Part shown: positions 1 through 5,915 of the stretch, one piece after another
Layout of the letters: every line of letters begins with the position of its first letter
Numbering within the stretch: the stretch's first letter is position 1
NCBI GenBank assembly: GCA_028690255.1
Contig: JAQVBP010000003.1
Coordinates: forward strand, 24,469 to 33,452
Direction: 5' to 3'
Source of the DNA: Methanosarcinaceae archaeon
GTDB taxonomy: Archaea > Halobacteriota > Methanosarcinia > Methanosarcinales > Methanosarcinaceae
DNA length: 8,984 nt
Notes under the pieces: generated by a model
The model's input: the letters and a program-made list of their open reading frames with translations, nothing else
The model's database searches: none
Told to the model about the DNA's origin: nothing
Position numbers and translations under genes: made by a program

Positions 1-187
1 TTAAACATTTAATTCTGGAAATCCGATTATGGAACTAACGTTTCCGGGGATGAATTACAAAACCTGATTACTGTAATGGGAGTCCGGACATAAGAATAAC
101 ATGAAATCAAATGCCTGTTAAATAAGGTCCACATCCAGGATGACTGCTCACAGAGAGATTCCTTATAGATATATATAACCTATGATA

Positions 188-213
188 TATATTTGTTTAC
201 TTATACAAATATA
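188..213. repeat. Inverted repeat, 9-bp arms
   Basis: The arms TATATTTGT and ACAAATATA are perfectly complementary and enclose the 8-base loop TTACTTAT. It lies in an AT-rich patch with no gene next to it. It could be a stem-loop at the end of a transcript or a protein-binding palindrome; the sequence does not decide which. Confidence 0.5.
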
Positions 214-591
214 GGCCACCAGATCTCATCCATATAAATCACAGGGCCAATATTTTCAGGTTTGAATAAGCCTGTAAACTTTTTTCTCGAACATTTTTTT
301 CCGGGATACACATCATTAAATACTGATTTTCCACTTCTTTCACTGCACTATTTACTCACTACCAGAGACTTACACTCCAGACATCCTGACCTTAAGTCCC
401 AGGGCAAGCTTGCATATGTCCCCTCAACTCGAATATTCCTTATTTTACGAATAATGGTTTCCTCCACTACCCGCTCGAATAACCGGGGAAGTCCTTTACA
501 CTGAGTATCCGGAAGGATTGCAGTCTACTTTGTCTATCCATAACCGGTAACGGTTCAAATGATAAGATGACATTGACCAATAATGATTCTG

Positions 592-604
592 AGGCCCCGG
601 GCCT
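592..604 (-). terminator. GC-rich hairpin after the isomerase stop codon
   Basis: Read on the minus strand, the segment is AGGCC-CGG-GGCCT, a 5-bp GC stem with a 3-base loop, beginning one base after the TAA stop. No long T run follows, so it is not a classic terminator. It may mark or protect the 3' end of the mevalonate-pathway transcript. Confidence 0.35.
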
Positions 605-605
605 T

Positions 606-1706
606 TTACAGTATATCCAGGGACGTAGAATAGTCCTTTACATTAAACCCGCGCTGGGTCAGGTATTCGAGGGTCTTTCCCGTGATAACCACGGGGGCCC
701 CTCCGTGCAGATCCGAAATGTTTCCGCAGCCGCAGAGGAACATGGCGGTTCGGAATTCAGCCAGCATGCGGGAAAGCATACTGAGCACGGCGTCTTTGCC
801 CTCCAGAGCAGGCCCTACGAAAGGCAGGGCCGCACTGGCCATGCTTGCCCCGAGAGCAATCGATTTTGCAATATCTATTCCGGTCCGGATTCCGCCTGTG
901 GCAATAATCGGGAGGGATACTTTTGATTCTATGATACTTGCGACCGTGGGGATTCCGAAGTCCCAGAAAAGATCCCCCAGGTGTCCTGAGAGGCTGTCCC
1001 CCTGATCCCGGGTCCGGTAGACTTCTACCCCGGCCCAGCTCGTGCCGCCCACGCCTCCGACGTCGATTGCCGAAACTCCGGCATCCAGAAACTTCAAAGC
1101 GTCTTCCCTTGAAATCCCGGCCCCGGTTTCCTTTACGATCACAGGAACGTCCAGCATGGAACTTATCTCGGAAATCATAGCCAGGCAGCCGGTCGCGTCT
1201 CTATCGCCTTCGGGCTGAATTGCTTCCTGTAAGAAGTTAAGATGAATTGCAAGGGCATCGGCATCGATCATCTCGACAAGTTTTTCCATGCCCTCGATGC
1301 CGTACTCTTTGATCTGGGCGGCCCCCACGTTGCCGTAGACAAAAGCGTTTGGGGCTTTATCCCGCACGATCCGGAAAGATTCCTCCTGGGCCGGATCGTC
1401 TATCGCAGCTCTCTGGCTGCCCACGCCTATTCCGAGCCCTAGCTCTTCGACAGCTTCTGCCAGGGCGGCATTTACCGGAAGAGTGTCCGGGTGTCCCCCC
1501 GTGATTGAGGCAACCAGGAAGGGGGCTTGCAGGTGTTTCCCCAGGAAATCCACCGAAAGATCAAGCTCATCCATATTGAGCTCGGGAAGGGCCCTGTGGA
1601 CAAGGGTGACGTCTTCAAACCCCGCAGTCACGTTCCGAGCTTCCACCGGACTTTCCATACATAATTGTAAATGTTCGATCTTTCGCTTCGAGGTAGTGTT
1701 TATCAT
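606..1706 (-). CDS. fni: Type II isopentenyl-diphosphate delta-isomerase (FMN-dependent)
   Basis: This enzyme interconverts isopentenyl diphosphate and dimethylallyl diphosphate in the cytoplasm, using reduced FMN and Mg2+. The 366-residue product has the family hallmarks in order: RKIEHLQLC near the N-terminus (8-16), the strand-turn ASITGGHP (66-73), GVGSQRA (94-100), HLNFLQEAIQPEGD (155-168), VIVKETGAGIS (189-199), GGVGGTSW (217-224) and the phosphate-binding ATGGIRTG (269-276). His155, Asn157, Gln160 and Glu161 sit where the family's catalytic and Mg-binding residues are expected. The ATG at 1706-1704 follows the upstream kinase stop by two bases, and its weak ribosome-binding site GGGAAT lies inside the last codons of that gene, so the two are probably translationally coupled. 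Length is normal for the family and no damage is seen. It is the last gene of the isoprenoid set before a gene-poor region. Confidence 0.96.
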   Translation of the reverse strand: MINTTSKRKIEHLQLCMESPVEARNVTAGFEDVTLVHRALPELNMDELDLSVDFLGKHLQAPFLVASITGGHPDTLPVNAALAEAVEELGLGIGVGSQRAAIDDPAQEESFRIVRDKAPNAFVYGNVGAAQIKEYGIEGMEKLVEMIDADALAIHLNFLQEAIQPEGDRDATGCLAMISEISSMLDVPVIVKETGAGISREDALKFLDAGVSAIDVGGVGGTSWAGVEVYRTRDQGDSLSGHLGDLFWDFGIPTVASIIESKVSLPIIATGGIRTGIDIAKSIALGASMASAALPFVGPALEGKDAVLSMLSRMLAEFRTAMFLCGCGNISDLHGGAPVVITGKTLEYLTQRGFNVKDYSTSLDIL

Positions 1707-1708
1707 AC

Positions 1709-2512
1709 TTAATTCCCTTTATCCGGACAGATACTGGTCCCTATGGCTTCCCCTTCTAAGAACCTGTGCACGTAATCCGCCTTTCCTGCATTGAATATAT
1801 GTGAAGTTATACATGACGTTTTGCACAGCTCAAGGAGTTCCCGGACTTTTCCGAGCATTCCGCCGGTAACATCGGTGTTTTCCGAGGCCCCGATATAGTG
1901 ACTGAATTCCTCAAAGGTCCCGGGAGTGATCTCGTGAACAGCTTTTCCGTCCATTCCCAGCACCCCGTCAGCCGCCGAGCCGAGCCCGAGCCTAGAGGCT
2001 TTCAGGGTTTTTGCAAGGTAAGTCACGATCTGGTCTCCGGAGAGGATACAGCCTCCAAGCTCCGAGTCCATGACAACATCCCCGTGCAGGACCGGCACAA
2101 GCCCGTTTTCAAGCATAAGCCTGAGATTGTCCAGGTACATGCTTTCAATCCTTCCGTTTTTACATACCATACAGCCCATGGGGTGCACCGCCACAGCCCG
2201 GGGGCCCTCCCCCCCCCTCCCCTCTCCGAAGCGGTTCAGAGCATCAACTACTGCCGTTGAAAGCTTTTTTACGGATTTGTGGGTAACTATGCCCCCTTCA
2301 GGATCAAACTGTCTGTCAAGTCCGTATTTTTTTGCGTAGGTGTGCCCGAAAGACCCGGCTCCGTGGACCACTATCAATTTACCCCTGTATTCCGAAACTT
2401 CCCGGGCTATGCGGAGGAGTTCGGCTTCCCTGACGACTCCGTCGTCTGCGCCTTTGTCGGTAATCACACTCCCGCCCAATTTCAGAATAACAAGTTCGGA
2501 TAAAGCACTCAT
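1709..2512 (-). CDS. ipk: Isopentenyl phosphate kinase
   Basis: A member of the amino-acid kinase fold that phosphorylates isopentenyl phosphate to isopentenyl diphosphate with ATP, a step typical of the archaeal mevalonate route. Of 267 residues, visible motifs are KLGGS (11-15), HGAGSFGH (50-57) with the histidine that contacts the substrate phosphate in this family, VPVLHGDVV (139-147), SGDQI (158-162) and DVTGGMLGK (214-222). The ATG at 2512-2510 has GGAG seven bases upstream. It is followed after two bases by the isomerase and preceded by a 166-base gap after mevalonate kinase. That gap carries a strong palindromic stem-loop at 2539-2562 just before the ribosome-binding site. Residues about 95-105 (FGEGRGGEGPR) form a Gly/Glu-rich loop encoded by a nine-G tract. 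This loop appears longer than the usual short link before AVAVHP, by my recollection of the family. Confidence 0.93.
   Translation of the reverse strand: MSALSELVILKLGGSVITDKGADDGVVREAELLRIAREVSEYRGKLIVVHGAGSFGHTYAKKYGLDRQFDPEGGIVTHKSVKKLSTAVVDALNRFGEGRGGEGPRAVAVHPMGCMVCKNGRIESMYLDNLRLMLENGLVPVLHGDVVMDSELGGCILSGDQIVTYLAKTLKASRLGLGSAADGVLGMDGKAVHEITPGTFEEFSHYIGASENTDVTGGMLGKVRELLELCKTSCITSHIFNAGKADYVHRFLEGEAIGTSICPDKGN
2205..2222 (-). other. G-quadruplex-type tract inside the kinase gene
   Basis: On the coding strand this reads G4-A-G9-A-G3, which satisfies the usual G-quadruplex pattern with one-base loops. The C9 run on the plus strand is at 2209-2217. It encodes the Gly/Glu-rich loop of isopentenyl phosphate kinase and could pause polymerase or ribosomes. 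It is also a likely place for slippage or a sequencing-length error, although the reading frame stays intact as given. Confidence 0.6.
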
Positions 2513-2538
2513 AATATATCTCCAGTGAAATACCAGGA

Positions 2539-2562
2539 TTTCATGAAAAAGATTTCATGAAA
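2539..2562 (-). promoter_or_regulatory. Double palindrome in the kinase leader
   Basis: The self-complementary 10-mer TTTCATGAAA occurs twice, at 2539-2548 and 2553-2562, within a repeated 12-mer GATTTCATGAAA spaced 14 bases apart. As DNA this could be a tandem operator. As RNA the two copies pair to give a perfect 10-bp stem with a 4-base loop. The element ends about 15 bases before the ribosome-binding site of the isopentenyl phosphate kinase gene, so it is placed to affect translation or transcript processing. Function is inferred only. Confidence 0.5.
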
Positions 2563-2678
2563 TGACCATAAGGATTGAAAGGAACCTAAATGAATCTCAG
2601 AGCTCAGAAAGCAGGGAAAGGCCATTGGGGCCCGGAAAGAAAATAGCGCACTCTTGCACCTTTGCTCCCGGTCCGCCT

Positions 2679-3584
2679 TCATTCCACCTTCAGCCCCTGC
2701 TGCGTTGCTTTTGTAACAATAACCTTTCCGCCTGCTTTTCGAATAGCTTCGGCCACAGGCTCGCAATTTTCCGGAGCAGTAAGGGCGACCATGCAGCCTC
2801 CCCCTCCGGCCCCTGTAATCTTTGCCCCGAAGGCCCCTCCGGCCCGGGCGGCGTATATAAGCTTTGAAAGTTCAAGGCTGCTTACCCCGAGGGCATCGAG
2901 CAGCCCGTGATTTACATTCATCAGTTTGCCGACGGAAATATAGTCCCCTTTCCCGACCAGGGCTTCCCCCAGGCCGGAAAGTTTGCCAATCGAGGACATG
3001 AGAGGCTCTATAAGTTCAGGATAATTTTCCTTTAGCCTGCGCACGTTTTCCACAAGTTCTTTCGTGGATGAAAAGACTCCCGTATCCCCTATCACAATCC
3101 TGCATTCGGGAGTGGCAAGTTTCCGCCGGTCGGGGATGGTAACCACCCCTCCGAAGGTTGAAACGTAAGTGTCAGTAGGGCTTGCGACCCCCTGGATCCG
3201 GATCTCGATTTCATGCCCCATATTCGCGATTTCTTCCGGCCCGAGTCCGCAGCCGAAGAGTTCGTTAAGGGCCCCTATGCTCGCAATAGTCACAGCCGCG
3301 GAAGAGCCAAGTCCCGAACCTACGGGAATGTCAGACTCCACTTTTAGAGAAACCCCGTCAATCGGAGCAAATTTACTCATTCTTTCAATAACCGCGGATA
3401 CGTAAGGATGTTTTTCAAAATCCAGGCCTGTGACGGCAAGCTGCGACTCGATTCGCAGGGAATCCGCAGGCTCCGCACGGACCCGGGTCCGGAGGTCAAC
3501 GGCGCACGCAATGGCAGCTTCTCCATAGACAACCGCATGTTCTCCAAAAAGGTAAACTTTTCCGGGGGCAGAGCATAAGACCAT
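2679..3584 (-). CDS. mvk: Mevalonate kinase (GHMP family)
   Basis: It phosphorylates mevalonate to mevalonate 5-phosphate with ATP, the entry kinase of the mevalonate route to archaeal lipids. The 301-residue product shows GHMP motif 1, PGKVYLFGEHAVVYG (7-21), with Lys9 and His16; the nucleotide loop PVGSGLGSSAA (87-97); the putative catalytic Asp138 in SPTDTY; and motif 3, KITGAGGGG (255-263). The length is what I recall for the Methanosarcina mazei enzyme, which is reported to lack feedback inhibition by prenyl diphosphates; that property is transferred by analogy. The ATG at 3584-3582 has GAGG upstream at 3593-3596. A long AT-rich leader with TATA-like sequences and a tandem-repeat array separate it from the Memo gene, so it probably has its own promoter. 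Isopentenyl phosphate kinase follows after 166 bases. Confidence 0.96.
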   Translation of the reverse strand: MVLCSAPGKVYLFGEHAVVYGEAAIACAVDLRTRVRAEPADSLRIESQLAVTGLDFEKHPYVSAVIERMSKFAPIDGVSLKVESDIPVGSGLGSSAAVTIASIGALNELFGCGLGPEEIANMGHEIEIRIQGVASPTDTYVSTFGGVVTIPDRRKLATPECRIVIGDTGVFSSTKELVENVRRLKENYPELIEPLMSSIGKLSGLGEALVGKGDYISVGKLMNVNHGLLDALGVSSLELSKLIYAARAGGAFGAKITGAGGGGCMVALTAPENCEPVAEAIRKAGGKVIVTKATQQGLKVE

Positions 3585-3595
3585 AAGTTATTCCT

Positions 3596-3633
3596 CTTCA
3601 AATTAAGTAGCTTCAGTAGCTTCAAATTAAGTA
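3596..3633. repeat. Direct repeat beside the mevalonate kinase start
   Basis: CTTCAAATTAAGTA occurs at 3596-3609 and again at 3620-3633, a 24-base period, with GTAGCTTCA also repeated between them. The first copy touches the GAGG ribosome-binding site of mevalonate kinase, so the duplication lies in its untranslated leader. Confidence 0.6.
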
Positions 3634-3786
3634 TTGTCCACAAATCCACCGATCATTAAAGATGAATTCAATAAATTTTTTTAAGTACCCTGATAAAATA
3701 AAAAATAAACCTATAAAAAAATGTCGCTGAAATTCTCGCTTATTTTACAAAACTTTTTTGTGAGAACTCGACATACTTTGCAAGAT

Positions 3787-3794
3787 TTATATAA
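3787..3794 (-). promoter_or_regulatory. Candidate TATA box for mevalonate kinase
   Basis: On the minus strand the sequence GAAATATTATATAAATC gives a good archaeal TATA box (TTATATAA). A start about 25 bases downstream would leave a leader near 180 bases before the mevalonate kinase ATG. A weaker alternative, AAATTTATTG near 3670-3680, would give a shorter leader. Assigned by pattern only. Confidence 0.4.
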
Positions 3795-3804
3795 TATTTC
3801 CCAA

Positions 3805-3928
3805 GAACTGAATATCGAACTGAATATCGAACTGAATATTCGAACTGAATATCGAACTGAATATCGAACTGAATATCGAACTGAATATCCGAACTGAATA
3901 TCCGAACTGAATATCCGAACTGAATCCC
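3805..3928. repeat. Ten-copy 12-13 bp tandem repeat
   Basis: The unit GAACTGAATATC is repeated head to tail ten times. Units 1, 2, 4, 5 and 6 are exact 12-mers. Unit 3 is a 13-mer ending ATTC. Units 7-9 are 13-mers ending ATCC. Unit 10 is a degenerate 12-mer ending ATCCC. The clustering of 13-mers at one end shows stepwise local duplication. It starts 12 bases beyond the Memo stop codon. Mixed unit lengths break any reading frame, so it is not a protein repeat. There are no spacers, so it is not CRISPR. Confidence 0.95.
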
Positions 3929-3940
3929 GAAAACTCAGAT

Positions 3941-4738
3941 TCATTCCACGATTATTGCAGCGTATCCGACAACAGCATCCATATCTCCGGACACATCCCC
4001 GCTATTTGCATATTTGAGAAGAGTTCCGTGTGTGGCCCCTAATGCCTCAGAAGCCGTAAGCATCGCCGCAATAGGCCCGTAGCCACAGACAGATGCGTTT
4101 TTCTTATACAGGTAATCATACATCCCGGACACGTCCATTTTCAGGATGGCCTCGATCATGTGCCGGTCCGCCTCCCGGGCGACCTCAGCCGGCTGGTAAT
4201 GTGTAAAATCACTGGAAGCGATGATAAGCACCTTTTTATCGCTTTTCGAAAGGAGTTCGGCAATAAGCTTCCCGAGTTCAACGGCCGTTTCCTCGTCCTG
4301 CATACCCATGCAAATAGGAAGGATTTTAAAGTCCTTTCCGAAACGATACTGAAGAAAAGGAAGCTGGACCTCTATGGAATGTTCATACCTGTGCCCCAGC
4401 TCATCGAGGTTGGCAATACTGCCCAGAAAGCCTTTCCCCAGATCAAGGTCAGGCTCAACAATCCCGAGAGGAGTTTCCCACGCTTCCTGAGCTATGGAAA
4501 CCGGAGAACCGTAACCCGTATGGTTCGGCCCGATCATAATATATGTATCGGCTTTCGGGAGAGCCGCATAGGTATGAGCCGCCACTTTTCCGGAATATAC
4601 ATAACCGGCATGAGGGCAAACTGCCCCGAAAACGTTTCGTTCCCGGAACTCAAGGCCTTCAAAACAAATACCCAATTCCTGTTTCAGATCCTCGGGGCGT
4701 AAAGGATAAAACTGCCCTGCAACTGCCGGCTGTCTCAT
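3941..4738 (-). CDS. Memo-family protein (AmmeMemoRadiSam system protein B)
   Basis: The 265-residue product belongs to the Memo family, found in archaea, bacteria and eukaryotes, whose archaeal biochemical role is not established. Motifs in order are RQPAVAGQFYP (2-12), CPHAGYVYSG (41-50), GPNHTG (70-75), EHSIEVQLPFL (119-129), SSDFTHY (175-181) and CGYGPI (218-223). His43, His73 and Cys218 appear to match the three metal-binding residues of human MEMO1, so a metal site is likely. The fold resembles extradiol dioxygenases. The ATG at 4738-4736 has a good AGGTGAT site upstream at 4743-4749. The family often occurs with AMMECR1-like and radical-SAM partners, but neither is here. Instead it lies between S2 and mevalonate kinase. 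It probably has its own promoter in the 288-base gap upstream. Confidence 0.93.
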   Translation of the reverse strand: MRQPAVAGQFYPLRPEDLKQELGICFEGLEFRERNVFGAVCPHAGYVYSGKVAAHTYAALPKADTYIMIGPNHTGYGSPVSIAQEAWETPLGIVEPDLDLGKGFLGSIANLDELGHRYEHSIEVQLPFLQYRFGKDFKILPICMGMQDEETAVELGKLIAELLSKSDKKVLIIASSDFTHYQPAEVAREADRHMIEAILKMDVSGMYDYLYKKNASVCGYGPIAAMLTASEALGATHGTLLKYANSGDVSGDMDAVVGYAAIIVE

Positions 4739-4764
4739 CTATATCACCTATGATAAGCAGGAAA

Positions 4765-4783
4765 CCCATTGCTTTAGCATGGG
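4765..4783 (-). promoter_or_regulatory. Stem-loop in the Memo gene leader
   Basis: In the minus-strand RNA, CCCAUGC-UAAA-GCAAUGGG folds into a 7-bp stem with one bulged A and a 4-base loop. It ends about 15 bases before the AGGTGAT ribosome-binding site. It could influence translation of the Memo gene; no known riboswitch class is recognised. Confidence 0.35.
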
Positions 4784-4874
4784 CAATTTGTTATGGAAAA
4801 CTTGTGTTTTTACAATAACAAAGCATATAACTTCCATCAATTCTTATACCTTTACCTGCAGTACAGGTCAAGAA

Positions 4875-4890
4875 TTCTATTAAAATAGAA
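4875..4890. promoter_or_regulatory. 16-bp palindrome upstream of the Memo gene
   Basis: TTCTATT and AATAGAA flank a 2-base centre as a perfect inverted repeat. It lies about 20-35 bases downstream of the duplicated TATA-like element on the minus strand, around the likely transcription start, which would suit a repressor operator. Function is inferred. Confidence 0.35.
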
Positions 4891-4910
4891 GATATACCCA
4901 CACAAGTAAT

Positions 4911-4950
4911 ATGAAATTTATTATATATAAATGAAATTTATTATATATAA
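4911..4950 (-). promoter_or_regulatory. Tandemly duplicated TATA-like element
   Basis: The 20-mer ATGAAATTTATTATATATAA occurs twice with no gap, at 4911-4930 and 4931-4950, and is identical in both copies. On the minus strand each copy carries TTATATATAA, a strong archaeal TATA-box match pointing toward the Memo gene. The leader would be roughly 145-175 bases. One copy may be the working promoter and the other a recent duplication, or both may be used. Confidence 0.5.
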
Positions 4951-4965
4951 TAAGTGGTAGTGAAT

Positions 4966-5023
4966 GGAAGGCTTTCATCCCCCGACCAGCTTTTAAGCCG
5001 TCGAGGGAAAAATGAAAGTTTCC
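4966..5023 (-). terminator. Extended imperfect hairpin after the S2 stop codon
   Basis: Two arms pair across 58 bases: GGAA (4966-4969) with TTCC (5020-5023), CTTTCAT (4972-4978) with ATGAAAG (5012-5018), and CCCCCGAC (4979-4986) with GTCGAGGG (5000-5007, one mismatch), with a four-base bulge at 5008-5011. The 13-base apex contains GCTTTTAAGC. The structure starts four bases after the rpsB stop on the transcript. It could stabilise or define the 3' end of the rpsB mRNA, or be a remnant of a small mobile element; the sequence alone does not choose. Confidence 0.5.
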
Positions 5024-5027
5024 GATC

Positions 5028-5828
5028 TTAGAGAGGAGTCTCGAAATCGGTCATCTCGTAATTGAAAGGGATGCCGTTGGAATTAGCGACTTCTCTTGCA
5101 ATCAGCCAGTAAATAAGAGAAAGAGCTTTTCTACCTTTGTTGTTTGTGGGGATCACAAGGTCCACGTTGGACGTAAGGTTGTTGGTGTCACAGAATGCGA
5201 CAACAGGCACACCAATACTGGAAGCTTCCTTCAACACCTGTGCATCTCCTGCGGGATCCGTTAAGATCACGATTTCCGGCTCATAGAAACCCTCAATCTT
5301 GGGGTTTGTAAGAGAACCGGGGATAAATCTGCCAAGCACGGACTTTGTCCCGAGTGCTTTTGCGAACATTCTGGCAGGGTGCTGTCCGTACTGCCTGGAA
5401 GACACAACCAGAATTCTGGATGGATCGTATTTGGAAAGAAGTTTGGATGCGGCCCTAACCCTTGCGTCCGTGGACTGAATGTCAAGCACATATAAACCGT
5501 CAGTTCTGACGCGGTATACGAAACGCATCATGTCCTGGGTCTTTTGCTGGGTTCCGATGTGGACCCCTGCTGCAAGATACTCATCAATTGAAACAAGAGA
5601 TGTGGATTCTTCCCTTGCGGGGGTTGCAGTCTTTGCTTCAAGCTCTGCTTCAGGCCCTGCTGCAGTCCCTTCTCCTTCCCCTGAAACTTCTTCAGGTGCA
5701 GCTTCAGCTACAGGTTCGGTCTCTGCTACAACGGGCTCGGTCTCTGCAACAACTACCTCTTCAGGCACAAGCTCGATTTCGGGCTGTGCTTTAACTTCTT
5801 CCTGCCCTGTTTGCTCAATTTCCGACAT
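5028..5828 (-). CDS. rpsB: 30S ribosomal protein S2 with acidic N-terminal extension
   Basis: S2 is a small-subunit protein binding 16S rRNA on the cytoplasmic ribosome. The 266-residue product has the conserved core from about residue 77: SLVSIDEYLAAGVHIGTQQKT, then DIQSTDARVRAASKLLSKY, VVSSRQYGQHPARMFAKALG, RFIPGSLTNP, EPEIVILTDP and the late VPVVAFCDTNN and IPTNNKGRKALSLIYW. Archaeal S2 is usually about 200-230 residues. Here roughly 75 extra N-terminal residues are rich in Glu, Ala, Val, Pro and Thr, strongly acidic and low in complexity, with VVAETEP repeated at 26-32 and 33-39. The ATG at 5828-5826 is preceded by GAGGTGAC at 5832-5839, which supports translation of the extension; no internal start with as good a site was seen before the core. 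It follows rpoK after 87 bases. Confidence 0.95.
   Translation of the reverse strand: MSEIEQTGQEEVKAQPEIELVPEEVVVAETEPVVAETEPVAEAAPEEVSGEGEGTAAGPEAELEAKTATPAREESTSLVSIDEYLAAGVHIGTQQKTQDMMRFVYRVRTDGLYVLDIQSTDARVRAASKLLSKYDPSRILVVSSRQYGQHPARMFAKALGTKSVLGRFIPGSLTNPKIEGFYEPEIVILTDPAGDAQVLKEASSIGVPVVAFCDTNNLTSNVDLVIPTNNKGRKALSLIYWLIAREVANSNGIPFNYEMTDFETPL
5712..5753 (-). repeat. Two 21-bp tandem repeats in the S2 extension
   Basis: Two adjacent 21-base units (5712-5732 and 5733-5753) agree at 18 of 21 positions, and both encode VVAETEP. A decayed third unit encodes VAEAAPE. This suggests the acidic extension grew by in-frame duplication. Confidence 0.8.
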
Positions 5829-5889
5829 AAAGTCACCTCATGAATCGAATACACAATAAAATATGTTCAGTCAAGAAAGATATCCTGCG

Positions 5890-5903
5890 GCGTTTTCAAA
5901 CGC
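5890..5903 (-). terminator. Small hairpin after rpoK
   Basis: GCGTTT and AAACGC are complementary around a 2-base centre, giving GCGUU-UGAA-AACGC in RNA. It lies 12 bases beyond the rpoK stop, in the 87-base gap before rpsB. No strong T run follows, so read-through into rpsB is likely. Confidence 0.3.
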
Positions 5904-5915
5904 ATACGAACAGGT

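Larger units (their letters stand above)
1..605. other. Gene-poor AT-rich tail downstream of the isomerase gene
   Basis: No convincing gene is seen in these 605 bases. The stretch holds a GC-rich hairpin just after the isomerase stop (592-604), a small inverted repeat AACCG-GTAA-CGGTT (542-555), an inverted repeat with 9-base arms around an 8-base loop (188-213), and an AT-rich block at about 164-196. An open frame on the minus strand at 348-524 (58 codons, no ATG) and one on the plus strand at 262-504 (TTG start, no good ribosome-binding site) overlap each other. Neither gives a recognisable protein. The minus frame, ending in residues like LPWDLRSGCLECKSLVVSK, reads slightly more like protein and could be a relic. 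Confidence 0.6.
3585..3940. other. Intergenic region between Memo gene and mevalonate kinase
   Basis: This 356-base stretch holds no convincing gene. From right to left it contains the 12-13 bp tandem array (3805-3928), a TATA-like box (3787-3794), T-rich segments on the minus strand around 3700-3720 that could end a transcript, and a 14-bp direct repeat next to the mevalonate kinase ribosome-binding site (3596-3609 and 3620-3633). A 77-codon minus-strand frame (3711-3944) starts at an ATGA overlapping the Memo stop. Its residues (SVRY then IFSS repeats) come directly from the tandem array, so it is judged non-coding. Confidence 0.65.

Noticed and set aside
262..504. 80-codon plus-strand frame in the left tail
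   Set aside because: TTG start without a ribosome-binding site, no recognisable protein pattern, and overlap with a competing minus-strand frame.
567..926. Plus-strand frames opposite the isomerase gene
   Set aside because: Antisense shadows of a well-supported gene in GC-rich sequence.
2509..2766. 85-codon minus-strand frame across the mevalonate kinase/isopentenyl phosphate kinase gap
   Set aside because: It overlaps the end of mevalonate kinase and the gap hairpin, with no protein-like pattern.
3711..3944. 77-codon minus-strand frame with SVRY and IFSS repeats, starting at an ATGA overlap with the Memo stop
   Set aside because: The residues are a direct product of the 12/13-bp tandem array, the ribosome-binding site is weak, and the rest is AT-rich non-coding sequence.
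4160..4702. 180-codon plus-strand frame
   Set aside because: It lies wholly antisense to the Memo gene, whose motifs are unmistakable, and its own product has no recognisable pattern.
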